Assembly: GCA_965199765.1 (NCBI GenBank)
Contig: CBDATC010000002.1
Coordinates: 1 to 64,000, forward strand
From: JAPOXR01 sp965199765
GTDB taxonomy: Bacteria > Pseudomonadota > Alphaproteobacteria > Rhodobacterales > Rhodobacteraceae
Reading direction: 5' to 3'
Length of the DNA stretch: 64,000 bases
Shown here: positions 44,117 to 53,327 of the stretch, one piece after another
Layout: every line of letters starts with the position of its first letter
How positions within the stretch are numbered: the stretch's first letter is position 1
The notes under the pieces: generated by a model
What the model was told of the DNA's origin: nothing
What the model saw: only the letters and a program-made list of their open reading frames with translations
Database searches by the model: none
Program-made: the position numbers and the translations under genes

Positions 44117-45475
44117 TTAGAATTCCTTTTCGTTTGCCTGATCCGCTTGCCTTGGACGGCCAAAGAAGCGCAGCGCGAAGTCCTTGATTGTCGATTGTCG
44201 TGAACGGGAAATGCCAAGCGCTCCATTTGGAACGTCGTTTGTTATGACAGAACCCGCGGCCGTCATCGAATCATTTCCGACCGAAACAGGGGCAACAAGA
44301 ATTGAGTCGGAACCGATAAACGCTCTATCTCCGATCCGCGTTTTATTCTTAGATTTCCCATCATAGTTGCAGATCACTGTGCCTGCTCCGACATTGACAA
44401 GATCCCCGACGTCAGCATCACCGATATATGTCAAATGCGAAGCTTTGGCATGGTCTCCGATCGTGGATGCCTTGACCTCAACGAAGTTTCCTATCTTCGC
44501 ATGTTCTCCGATCGTGGATCCCGGTCGAATCCGAGCGAAAGGTCCAATGATTGCGTTTTCACCAATGGTGCAGTTCTCAAGATGGGAATGGGAACGTATC
44601 CTGGCGCCAGAATTCACAACCACACCCGGACCGAAGCAAACAAAGGGCTCAATGATTGTGTCCGGTGCAAGTCGCGTGTCGTAACTCAGATATACAGTCT
44701 CCGGTGAAACCAGCGTCACCCCATTGTCCATTGCGCGCTGCCGTGCTTTGCTCTGGAAGACGTTCTCCGCCGCGGCCAGGTCGCGGCGGTCATTGATACC
44801 CAGTGTTTCCGCTTCGGAACAGTCGACGGTTGCGCAGGTAAACCCCTTGCTGCGGGCGATGCCAACGATATCTGTCAGGTAGAATTCATCAGAAGCATTG
44901 TCTGAATCGACATCATCAATGAGCGAAAACAACAGCGATGCTTCAGCGGCAACAACCCCGCTGTTGCAGTAGGTGATCTTGCGCTCGTCTGGGTTCGCGT
45001 CCTTAAATTCAACGATGCGTTCAAGATTTTCATCGCTGTCGATGACAAGACGGCCATAATTCTTTGGTTCGGACGCGTGGAAACCGAGAATGGCGACATC
45101 TGCCGAGCCGCGGATCGCCTGCTGCATCTTTTGAATGGTCTCGGTGCGAAGGAAGGGAGTGTCACCGTAAAGAACAACAATCTGTCCACTGAACCCACCG
45201 AGCACCTGTTTCGCGGACGCAACTGCGTGGGCGGTTCCCTTTTGCCGGACTTGGCGGATCGTCCGGCAGGAGAAGCCGGCTTGCTTCAGCTCGCTTCGAA
45301 TCTGCTCTTCACCTTGTCCTGTGATGATGTGGACGAGGTCCGGTCTTGCATCTTCGACTGTTTTGATAACATGCAAAATCATCGGAGCTCCGCCAATTTG
45401 ATGCAATACTTTTGGCTGGGCAGACTTCATTCTCGTGCCGGAACCAGCGGCCAAGATTAGAACTGCGACCGGCAT
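44117..45475 (-). CDS. glmU: Bifunctional UDP-GlcNAc pyrophosphorylase / GlcN-1-P acetyltransferase
   Basis: A 452-residue bifunctional enzyme. The N-terminal uridylyltransferase has LILAAGSGTRMKSAQPKVLH; the C-terminal left-handed beta-helix of hexapeptide repeats (about residues 250-430) includes RIRPGSTIGEHAKIGNFVE and NVGAGTVICNYDG. With GlmS it makes UDP-GlcNAc for peptidoglycan and LPS. The two genes lie 4 nt apart. Confidence 0.96.
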   Translation of the reverse strand: MPVAVLILAAGSGTRMKSAQPKVLHQIGGAPMILHVIKTVEDARPDLVHIITGQGEEQIRSELKQAGFSCRTIRQVRQKGTAHAVASAKQVLGGFSGQIVVLYGDTPFLRTETIQKMQQAIRGSADVAILGFHASEPKNYGRLVIDSDENLERIVEFKDANPDERKITYCNSGVVAAEASLLFSLIDDVDSDNASDEFYLTDIVGIARSKGFTCATVDCSEAETLGINDRRDLAAAENVFQSKARQRAMDNGVTLVSPETVYLSYDTRLAPDTIIEPFVCFGPGVVVNSGARIRSHSHLENCTIGENAIIGPFARIRPGSTIGEHAKIGNFVEVKASTIGDHAKASHLTYIGDADVGDLVNVGAGTVICNYDGKSKNKTRIGDRAFIGSDSILVAPVSVGNDSMTAAGSVITNDVPNGALGISRSRQSTIKDFALRFFGRPRQADQANEKEF

Positions 45476-45609
45476 GACCTGGACCTTTCTCTTAATCGTT
45501 CATTCATAATGTTCGGTGCAGACGCGTTAGCAGATGCCGATTGAGTTACAATATATTGTGTTAGAAAATGAAGCGGGAATGAACAACACAGAATTGGCAT
45601 AGGACGAAT

Positions 45610-46293
45610 ATGAGAAAAGTCGCAGCATTTGATTTGGATGGCACGCTCGCCGACACCAGTCGTGATTTGATCAACGCCGCGAATGCGACGCTTGGGCGTC
45701 ATGGCGTTGACGGCCTGCTCGATCCCCTAACAGACCAGAATGTCGCATTCAAAGGCGGTCGAGCTATGCTGAAAGCCGGTCTGCACAAAGAACATGGGCT
45801 TCAATCGATAAGCGTCGACGAGTTGAGCGATTGGTACAGAGAGTTTTTGATCGACTACGAATCCTGCATTTCAGAACATACGGTTCTTTATCCTCATGTC
45901 GAAGAAGCAATGCGGACGCTCAGCGAAATGGGATGGGGACTTGGCGTTTGTACCAACAAACCGGAAAGATTGGCAAGAATTCTGCTCGCCGATCTCGGAA
46001 TTTTGAGTTCATTTTCGTCTTTGATCGGAGCAGACACGCTGCCGGTTCGCAAGCCCAGACCGGAACCTTTGCTGCATGCGATCAGCGAGGCCGGCGGCAT
46101 GCCGAAGCAAGCGGTCTTTGTCGGTGACACCGACACTGATTATCACACAGCGCGCGCAGCCGGTGTTTGTTCAATCCTCGTGACCTTCGGACCGTTTGGT
46201 GATGATGTGCGCGATATGGGGGCGGATGCGCTGCTTTCAGACTTCAGTCAACTTCCCGGCATTGCAACCGAACTCATTTCTTGCATTGTATGA
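45610..46293 (+). CDS. gph: Phosphoglycolate phosphatase (HAD family)
   Basis: A 227-residue HAD hydrolase. Motif I is AFDLDGTLADTSRDL, motif II GVCTNKPERLARILL, and motif IV VFVGDTDTDYHTARAAG. It removes 2-phosphoglycolate formed during DNA repair or RuBP oxygenation. Divergent from glmU with 134 bp between. Other HAD phosphatases share the fold, but the GVxTNKP form favours Gph. Confidence 0.88.
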   Translation: MRKVAAFDLDGTLADTSRDLINAANATLGRHGVDGLLDPLTDQNVAFKGGRAMLKAGLHKEHGLQSISVDELSDWYREFLIDYESCISEHTVLYPHVEEAMRTLSEMGWGLGVCTNKPERLARILLADLGILSSFSSLIGADTLPVRKPRPEPLLHAISEAGGMPKQAVFVGDTDTDYHTARAAGVCSILVTFGPFGDDVRDMGADALLSDFSQLPGIATELISCIV

Positions 46294-46375
46294 GTGACAA
46301 CGTGCAATCGGACCTCAAGTTGGATATGAATTTTTTGCTGAAAGGATGACGGTGCTCTCAATGTTTACAATTTAC

Positions 46376-46404
46376 TTGAACAAATGACTTTATTAATGTA
46401 TACA
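46376..46404 (+). promoter_or_regulatory. Candidate sigma-70-like promoter in AT-rich leader of leucine operon
   Basis: TTGAAC (46376-46381), 17 bp, TATACA (46399-46404); four of six matches in each box. The surrounding 46360-46455 is strikingly AT-rich compared with the rest of the window, with runs such as AATAATATAATAATAAAAAG. It lies in the 305-bp gap 46294-46598, which holds no gene, about 195 bp before ivd. Confidence 0.35.
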
Positions 46405-46598
46405 TATAGAATAAAGATTGAAATAATATAATAATAAAAAGGTATATTCAGCGTTCCCCATGATTGTTGATTTCAATGCATGCCGAGGCGATGATTGGCT
46501 TTGAGAGAGGCGATGCTGTTTACAAGGTTTGCATTCCATGAAACTGACTGAACGCATTTCGACGCAGGACTTCGGAGTGCCGGAGCCGGAGATTTCGC

Positions 46599-47762
46599 AT
46601 GTTTAACACATCTATGCGTTTTGACATTGGCGAGGGTCTGGAAGAGCTTAGGGATCTCGCCGGCCGATGGTCATCGCATCGGCTGAAGCCCTTAGCAGCT
46701 GCCATTGACGAATCAAATCTCTTTCCTGCTGAACTCTGGCAAGAAATGGGCGAACTCGGCCTGTTGGGTGTCACCGTCGAAGAGGATTATGGAGGAGCTG
46801 GACTTGGATATTTGGCACATGTGATCGTTGTGGAAGAAATCGCACGGGCCTCAGCGAGCGTGGCTTTGTCATATGGAGCGCATTCGAATCTGTGCGTGAA
46901 TCAGATACGATTGAACGGCAGTGAAGAGCAGAGAAAAAAATACCTGCCGGGGTTGATATCCGGCAAACATGTCGGTGCGTTGGCTATGTCGGAGTCGGGC
47001 TCTGGTTCCGACGTGGTTTCGATGAAGCTTCGTGCGGAAAAGCGCAACGGCTACTATCGGTTGAACGGCTCCAAATATTGGATAACCAATGGCCCGGATG
47101 CCGACACCGTTGTTGTCTACGCAAAAACTGATCCCTCTGCGGGTTCGAAGGGCATCACGGCATTTATCATCGAAAAGGATATGGCCGGATATTCCGCCTC
47201 GCAGCATTTTTGCAAGTTGGGGATGCGCGGTTCAAATACCGCTGAATTGATCTTCGCGGATGTCGAAGTGCCGTTCGAAAATGTTCTCGGCGAAGAGGGG
47301 TGCGGTGCAGCTGTTTTAATGTCAGGGTTGGACTTTGAGCGGGTTGTGTTGGCAGGCATCGGACTTGGAATCATGGCATCCTGCATGGACGAAGTCATGC
47401 CATATATGCACAGTCGCAAGCAGTTCGGGAAGTCGATCGGCGAGTTTCAGCTCATGCAAGCAAAGGTTGCCGATATGTATACTGCCTTAAATTCGGCGCG
47501 CGCCTACGTCTATGAGGTCGCAAAGTCATGCGACCGCGGCGAAGTCACACGCCAAGATGCCGCCGCTTGTGTGCTATACACGTCTGAACAAGCCATGAAG
47601 CAAGCCCATCAAGCCGTTCAAGCGATGGGAGGTGCGGGATATGTAAGCGAATCTCCAGTCAGCCGAATTTTTCGAGACGCCAAGCTGATGGAAATCGGTG
47701 CGGGCACTTCGGAGATCCGACGCATGCTGATCGGTCGGGAATTGATGAAGCTCAGCGCATGA
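46599..47762 (+). CDS. ivd: Isovaleryl-CoA dehydrogenase
   Basis: A 387-residue FAD acyl-CoA dehydrogenase, third step of leucine breakdown, giving 3-methylcrotonyl-CoA. The active-site glutamate of the IVD type is Glu247 in SGLDFERVVLAG, placed earlier in the chain than in other acyl-CoA dehydrogenases. AMSESGSGSDVVSMKL and QAMGGAGYVSESPVSR are further landmarks. GGAG lies 8 nt upstream of the ATG. It heads the six-gene operon. Confidence 0.94.
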   Translation: MFNTSMRFDIGEGLEELRDLAGRWSSHRLKPLAAAIDESNLFPAELWQEMGELGLLGVTVEEDYGGAGLGYLAHVIVVEEIARASASVALSYGAHSNLCVNQIRLNGSEEQRKKYLPGLISGKHVGALAMSESGSGSDVVSMKLRAEKRNGYYRLNGSKYWITNGPDADTVVVYAKTDPSAGSKGITAFIIEKDMAGYSASQHFCKLGMRGSNTAELIFADVEVPFENVLGEEGCGAAVLMSGLDFERVVLAGIGLGIMASCMDEVMPYMHSRKQFGKSIGEFQLMQAKVADMYTALNSARAYVYEVAKSCDRGEVTRQDAAACVLYTSEQAMKQAHQAVQAMGGAGYVSESPVSRIFRDAKLMEIGAGTSEIRRMLIGRELMKLSA

Positions 47763-47826
47763 TCGATTGCAAATATAAAGTCACTCATTGCGCCGCAGAC
47801 GCTTGGCAGCATGATCGAACAGGTCG

Positions 47827-49437
47827 ATGCCGGTAATCAAATCGAAAATCAGCCCCTCGTCGGAGGACTTCCAAGCAAACTCCAGAGAGCACGCATCCGC
47901 GCTGGAGATTGTTCAGAAGGCGGCAATCGCGGCCGCAGCGGGCGGCAGCGAAAAATCCCGAGCGAGACATACGGCCCGGGGGAAAATGCTGCCGCGGCAT
48001 CGTATCGCGAATCTCTTGGATCCAGGCTCGCCATTTCTTGAAATCGGCGCACTGGCGGGCCATTGCCTTTACAAAGACGAAGAAGTGCCCTGCGGTGGGT
48101 TGATTACAGGCATCGGCCGCGTTCATGGCCGGGAGGTCATGGTTGTCTGCAATGACGCAACCGTCAAAGGCGGAACCTATTACCCGATATCAGTCAAAAA
48201 GCATCTGCGGGCGCAGGAAATCGCGAGTGAATGCCGCCTTCCATGCGTTTACTTGGTGGATTCGGGAGGAGCCAACCTGCCTCAGCAGGACGAAGTCTTT
48301 CCGGATCGGGAGCACTTTGGACGAATTTTCTACAATCAGGCGCGAATGTCTGCCGCTTGCATCGCTCAGATCGCAGTCGTTATGGGATCATGCACAGCAG
48401 GCGGCGCTTATGTTCCCGCCATGTCGGATGTTACGATCATCGTTCGAAATCAAGGGACGATTTTTTTGGCAGGTCCACCTTTGGTGAATGCTGCGACCGG
48501 CGAGGTTGTGACTGCAGAGGAGCTTGGGGGAGGGGATGTGCATACCGCTCGTTCCGGCGTTGCAGACTATTTGGCCGAGAATGATGCTCATGCTTTGCAA
48601 ATTGCCCGTGATGCCGTTGCCTCCTTAGAATCAGGTTGCGCCGAGCGTTGCCGAATAACAGAATTTGAAGAGCCAGCCTATGACCCGAACGAAATCACCG
48701 GCATCGTCCCGTGTGACCTGCGCAAGCCGTACGATATTCGTGAAGTGATAGCCCGAGTCGTTGATGGGTCGCGATTCGATGAATTTAAAGCGCGGTTCGG
48801 TGAGACACTGGTAACAGGATTCGCGCAGATTCGGGGCATTCCGGTTGGAATTCTTGCAAATAACGGCGTGCTGTTCTCTGAAAGCGCGCTCAAGGGCGCC
48901 CACTTTGTGGAACTCTGTTCACAGCGCCGCATCCCTCTGGTGTTTTTGCAGAATATCACCGGGTTCATGGTTGGCAAAAAGGCAGAGCATGAAGGAATTG
49001 CGCGGCATGGGGCGAAGATGGTGACCGCCGTCGCGACGACAGAAGTTCCAAAAGTCACGATGATCATCGGCGGATCCTTCGGCGCCGGAAACTACGGTAT
49101 GGCTGGCCGCGCCTATCAGCCCAGGTTTTTGTGGATGTGGCCGAATGCACGGATTTCTGTGATGGGAGGACAACAGGCGGCAGGTGTGCTGACAACCGTA
49201 AGGCGGCAAGCCGCCGAAAAATCCGGAAGAGTCCTCAGTTCAGAGGATGCGACCGAATTTGAAAACTCGATCATCGACCAATTTGAACGCCAAGCGCACC
49301 CGCTTTACGCGTCGGCGCGTTTGTGGGATGACGGAATCATTGATCCCGCCAAGAGCCGAAGTGTTCTGGCGCTGTCTCTTGCTGCCGCTTTGAATGCGCC
49401 GATTCCCGAAACCAAATTCGGTCTGTTCCGTATGTAG
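47827..49437 (+). CDS. mccB: Methylcrotonyl-CoA carboxylase beta subunit (carboxyltransferase)
   Basis: A 536-residue carboxyltransferase subunit. The CoA- and biotin-binding crotonase folds include ARGKMLPRHRIANLLDPGSP, VVMGSCTAGGAYVPAMSD and GGSFGAGNYGMAGRAYQPRF. With the alpha subunit it carboxylates 3-methylcrotonyl-CoA to 3-methylglutaconyl-CoA. It is 64 bp after ivd. Confidence 0.94.
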   Translation: MPVIKSKISPSSEDFQANSREHASALEIVQKAAIAAAAGGSEKSRARHTARGKMLPRHRIANLLDPGSPFLEIGALAGHCLYKDEEVPCGGLITGIGRVHGREVMVVCNDATVKGGTYYPISVKKHLRAQEIASECRLPCVYLVDSGGANLPQQDEVFPDREHFGRIFYNQARMSAACIAQIAVVMGSCTAGGAYVPAMSDVTIIVRNQGTIFLAGPPLVNAATGEVVTAEELGGGDVHTARSGVADYLAENDAHALQIARDAVASLESGCAERCRITEFEEPAYDPNEITGIVPCDLRKPYDIREVIARVVDGSRFDEFKARFGETLVTGFAQIRGIPVGILANNGVLFSESALKGAHFVELCSQRRIPLVFLQNITGFMVGKKAEHEGIARHGAKMVTAVATTEVPKVTMIIGGSFGAGNYGMAGRAYQPRFLWMWPNARISVMGGQQAAGVLTTVRRQAAEKSGRVLSSEDATEFENSIIDQFERQAHPLYASARLWDDGIIDPAKSRSVLALSLAAALNAPIPETKFGLFRM

Positions 49438-49451
49438 CCGGTTGACGCTTG

Positions 49452-51461
49452 ATGGGCAGAACCGCGCAGTATTCAGTTTTCACTTCCGATTCGGATTCGG
49501 CGCTGTTCCGCAAACTGCTTGTCGCCAACCGCGGAGAAATCGCTGTGCGGATTATACGGACAGCCCGTAGGCTTGGGATTTTAACAGTTGCGGTTTATTC
49601 CGAAGTCGACAAAGATGCGCTGCATGTGCGTTCGGCAGATGAAGCCATTTGCATTGGCCCGCCGGAGGCAGTCGCGAGTTACCTCAATATCGAAAGAGTG
49701 GTCTCGGCTGCGGTTGAGAGCGGCGCATCCGCAATTCATCCCGGTTACGGATTCTTGTCAGAGAATCCAGAGTTCGCAGATGCCTGTGCAGAAGCTGGAC
49801 TAATCTTCATCGGACCGCCTGCGTCGGCCATAAGAGCGATGGGACTTAAGAACTCCGCAAAGAGGCTGATGGAAGCAGCGGGTGTTCCGGTGGTTCCCGG
49901 CTATCACGGCAGGGATCAGAGCAGGACCCGTTTACAAAGCGAAGCGCAGAAAATCGGCTTTCCAGCCCTCATAAAGGCGGCCGCGGGCGGTGGCGGAAAA
50001 GGGATGCGAATCGCGCAGACCGCAGGTGAATTTTCGTCCCGACTCGCCGAGGCCAAGAGGGAATCCTATGCCGCATTCGGCAGCGACGACGTCATAATCG
50101 AGCGTCTGGTTCAGTGTCCGCGGCACATTGAAGTGCAGATTTTCGCCGACAGGCATGGCAAGGTCACTCATCTTTTCGAGCGCGATTGCACTCTGCAAAG
50201 GCGCTACCAAAAGGTAATCGAAGAATCGCCAGCTCCAGGCATTAGCGAGGAATTCCGTGCTGCGATCTGCAGCGCTGCGACCGATGGCGCGCAGGCGATC
50301 GGTTATATCGGCGCCGGAACCATGGAGTTCATCGCCGATGGATCCGACGGGCTTCATCCAAGCAGGTTTTGGTTCATGGAGATGAATACACGGCTGCAGG
50401 TCGAGCATCCGGTCACCGAGACTGTGCTGGGGATTGATCTGGTGGAATGGCAGATTCGTGCGGCCGCCGGACAGCCGCTCGATTCGTTTTGCCCGAACGA
50501 ACTGCGGATTGCGGGATCTGCTGTCGAAGCTCGGATCTACGCGGAGAATCCAGCCAATCAATTTCTTCCAGCCGCTGGAAGGCTGACCCGCTTCGCAATG
50601 CCATCGGATGTTCGCGTCGATTCAGGAGTCGAGGCCGGCGACACCGTCAGTCCGTATTATGATCCGATGATTTGCAAATTCGTTGCACGGGGCGAAACGC
50701 GCGAGGAAGCAAGACAGGTTCTCGCCTCAGCTTTAGGTGAGGCGGAAATCCGTGGAATTCCATCGAATTTAGCGTTTTTACAGGATCTGATTGATACCGC
50801 TGAATTCATAAGCGCTCAGTTTGATACCGGAACCATTGCAAGAAAATACAACCTTGACGCAGCCGCGGCGGTCCCTTCCGCGACCGTATTGGCGTTGGCC
50901 GCAATCGGGATATTTGGCCTGCCGGGGCAAAATGCGAAGGAAATCGGCTTCGCGCTATGGCAGCCTTTGAACCGCACTTTGAATCTTGTTGCCGGTAACG
51001 AGGAAAAAGCTGTTGAGGTTACGGTTCATTCGAATGTCAGCCTGACCATTCGCTGCGCGAAGGAAACACTGTGCTGTCGATTTAGTGGCGGATGCTGGCG
51101 GATCAATGGCGAATCGATTGAAGGGCGTGTCATGAAGAAAGACAATTTTGTGCATGTCTTTCATGAAGGAATTTGGAGTTTTTCCGAAGCGGAATCTCAA
51201 GGGGCGGCGCATGTTGCACAATCAGGCGATGGAACGATTCGAGCGCCGATGCCAGCGGTTGTGCGCACCATTCATGTGCAGCCCGGAGATGTCGTTGACG
51301 ATGGTCAAGTCTTGGTCACTATGGAAGCCATGAAGATGGAGCTGACGCTCTCTGCTCCATGCGGAGGTTTTGTAGACAAGGTGCATTTGTGCAAGGGAGC
51401 ACAAGTGACGGATGGAGCTGAAATCATTTCGATAATTTCATCGGATGCGGATCGAACATGA
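49452..51461 (+). CDS. mccA: Methylcrotonyl-CoA carboxylase alpha subunit (biotin carboxylase + BCCP)
   Basis: A 669-residue biotin-dependent subunit. The biotin carboxylase domain starts at FRKLLVANRGEIAVRIIRTA (about residue 19), with GGGGKGMRIA for ATP and the EMNTRLQVEHPVTE active site. The C-terminal BCCP carries Lys628 in EAMKMELTL for biotinylation. A TTG one codon upstream is the only alternative start. Its stop overlaps the hmgL start (ATGA). Confidence 0.95.
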   Translation: MGRTAQYSVFTSDSDSALFRKLLVANRGEIAVRIIRTARRLGILTVAVYSEVDKDALHVRSADEAICIGPPEAVASYLNIERVVSAAVESGASAIHPGYGFLSENPEFADACAEAGLIFIGPPASAIRAMGLKNSAKRLMEAAGVPVVPGYHGRDQSRTRLQSEAQKIGFPALIKAAAGGGGKGMRIAQTAGEFSSRLAEAKRESYAAFGSDDVIIERLVQCPRHIEVQIFADRHGKVTHLFERDCTLQRRYQKVIEESPAPGISEEFRAAICSAATDGAQAIGYIGAGTMEFIADGSDGLHPSRFWFMEMNTRLQVEHPVTETVLGIDLVEWQIRAAAGQPLDSFCPNELRIAGSAVEARIYAENPANQFLPAAGRLTRFAMPSDVRVDSGVEAGDTVSPYYDPMICKFVARGETREEARQVLASALGEAEIRGIPSNLAFLQDLIDTAEFISAQFDTGTIARKYNLDAAAAVPSATVLALAAIGIFGLPGQNAKEIGFALWQPLNRTLNLVAGNEEKAVEVTVHSNVSLTIRCAKETLCCRFSGGCWRINGESIEGRVMKKDNFVHVFHEGIWSFSEAESQGAAHVAQSGDGTIRAPMPAVVRTIHVQPGDVVDDGQVLVTMEAMKMELTLSAPCGGFVDKVHLCKGAQVTDGAEIISIISSDADRT

Positions 51462-52321
51462 CCAGCCGAAACATGATCGAATTGGTTGAGGTTGGCCCGC
51501 GTGATGGGCTGCAGAATGAATCCAAGCTGATTTCGGCAGACCGGAAGGTTGACCTGATCAATGCGCTTTCGGTTTGTGGATTCCGCCGCATTGAGTGCGG
51601 CAGCTTCGTCAGTTCGAAACGCGTTCCGCAGATGGCGGACAGTCGGCATGTTTTCCAATCGATTCAGCGTTCTAGCCAAGTTAGTTACGCCGCGCTGATT
51701 CCAAACTTGCGAGGTTTGGACGCGGCGGTTGAAGCGGGAGTGGACGAAGTAGCCGTCTTTGCATCGGCTACGGAAGGGTTTGCCAGAGCAAACACCAATT
51801 CTTCCGTCGAAGAAAGCCTTGAAAGGATCAGCCGCGTTTGCAAAGCTTCCGAACTGCGCGGATTCCCGGTGCGCGGCTATATTTCTTGTGCGGTCGCTTG
51901 CCCCTTTGACGGCCCAACCAAACCGAAGCAGGTTGCGATGATTGCGGCTAGACTCAGTCAGCTGGGCTGCTATGAGATTTCGTTGGGAGATACGATCGGC
52001 GCCGGGCGAGCAGAGACGATCGGAGAGATGATACGCGCCGTTCTGCATGCGCTGCCGGCAGAGAAGCTTGCCGGTCATTTTCATGACACAGGCGGCAACG
52101 TGATTGAGAATATCCGAACCGCGATTGAGCTTGGTGTCCGAACCTTCGATACATCGATCGGAGGTCTGGGAGGCTGTCCGTTCGCACCCGGCGCACCCGG
52201 AAACGCTGATACATTGAAAGTGCACACCACCTTGACCGAACTCGGTTTTGCTACAGGACTGGATAAAGCGGCTTTGGTAAGCGCAACCGGCAAGGCAGCG
52301 GCACTGATTGGCGAATCATGA
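51458..52321 (+). CDS. hmgL: Hydroxymethylglutaryl-CoA lyase
   Basis: A 287-residue lyase splitting HMG-CoA to acetyl-CoA and acetoacetate, last step of leucine breakdown. VEVGPRDGLQNES carries catalytic Arg and Asp; HFHDTGGN the metal-binding histidines; GLGGCPFAPGAPGN the catalytic cysteine loop. It overlaps mccA by 4 nt. Confidence 0.95.
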   Translation: MTSRNMIELVEVGPRDGLQNESKLISADRKVDLINALSVCGFRRIECGSFVSSKRVPQMADSRHVFQSIQRSSQVSYAALIPNLRGLDAAVEAGVDEVAVFASATEGFARANTNSSVEESLERISRVCKASELRGFPVRGYISCAVACPFDGPTKPKQVAMIAARLSQLGCYEISLGDTIGAGRAETIGEMIRAVLHALPAEKLAGHFHDTGGNVIENIRTAIELGVRTFDTSIGGLGGCPFAPGAPGNADTLKVHTTLTELGFATGLDKAALVSATGKAAALIGES

Positions 52322-52405
52322 CAAAGAACTCCGCAGCAGCGATCTTTGGAATTCGGTTTTGCGGCTGAGCTGGGTCTAACGCTCGTATGGCGAATGGAGA
52401 AAAAA

Positions 52406-53323
52406 ATGCCTTTGGAAATGAATAGAGAGGTGTTCATCACCTGTGCGATAACGGGGGCGGGCAGCACTCAGGACAGAAGTCCGCATGTTCCAAGGTCACC
52501 GAAACAGATCGCTGAAAGCGCCATCGCCGCGGCAAAATCAGGTGCGGCGATCGTTCATTGTCATGTGCGCGACCCGCAAAGCGGAGCACCGTCAAGACGG
52601 GTCGAATACTACCGGGAGGTGACACAGCGGATTCGGGATGCGGACTGCGACGTTGTTTTGAATCTCACGGCAGGGATGGGAGGCGACCTAACTGTCGGTT
52701 CAGTCGAATCGCCGCTCCCGCTTGATGATGCAGGAACGGACATGGCGGGGGCTGGCGAGCGCTTGCGGCATGTGATCTCCTGCAATCCCGAACTCTGCAC
52801 GCTGGACTGCGGCACAATGAATTTCGCCGAGGCGGACTATGTGATGATCAACACGCCGGGGATGTTGCGCGCGATGGGGCGGCTCATAACCGAATCTGGA
52901 GTGAAGCCAGAAATCGAAGCCTTTGAAACCGGTCATTTATGGCTTGCGAAACAGCTGGTGCGGGAGAACATTCTTGAAGCGCCGGCGCTGGTGCAGCTCT
53001 GCATGGGCATACCGTGGGGAGCGCCCGATGATCTGAACACATTTCTAGCGATGGTTAACAACGTTCCTGAGGACTGGACATTTTCGGCGTTCTCGCTTGG
53101 ACGGCACCAAATGCCCTATGTCGCCGCTGCAGTTTTGGCAGGCGGAAATGTTCGCGTCGGTTTAGAGGACAATTTGTATTTGGAGCGTGGGGTGTTGGCG
53201 AAGAATTATCAGCTCGTTGAAAAGGCGGTCGGCATCGTCGAAGCATTGGGAGCACGAGTTATCGGACCAGCTAAAGTCAGAAAAAATCTTGGCCTGATCA
53301 AGCGCGACTTGGCGGCGGAGTAG
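52406..53323 (+). CDS. Beta-keto acid cleavage enzyme (BKACE, formerly DUF849)
   Basis: A 305-residue zinc enzyme of the BKACE family, which condenses a beta-keto acid with acetyl-CoA to give acetoacetate and a CoA ester. IVHCHVRDPQSG carries the two zinc histidines and VRVGLEDNLY the zinc-ligand glutamate. The ATG at 52406 has GGAG 8 nt upstream; the frame is open to 52346. It sits between the HMG-CoA lyase and enoyl-CoA hydratase genes. Known activities include 3-keto-5-aminohexanoate and dehydrocarnitine cleavage; the substrate here is not readable. Confidence 0.9.
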   Translation: MPLEMNREVFITCAITGAGSTQDRSPHVPRSPKQIAESAIAAAKSGAAIVHCHVRDPQSGAPSRRVEYYREVTQRIRDADCDVVLNLTAGMGGDLTVGSVESPLPLDDAGTDMAGAGERLRHVISCNPELCTLDCGTMNFAEADYVMINTPGMLRAMGRLITESGVKPEIEAFETGHLWLAKQLVRENILEAPALVQLCMGIPWGAPDDLNTFLAMVNNVPEDWTFSAFSLGRHQMPYVAAAVLAGGNVRVGLEDNLYLERGVLAKNYQLVEKAVGIVEALGARVIGPAKVRKNLGLIKRDLAAE

Positions 53324-53327
53324 AATC

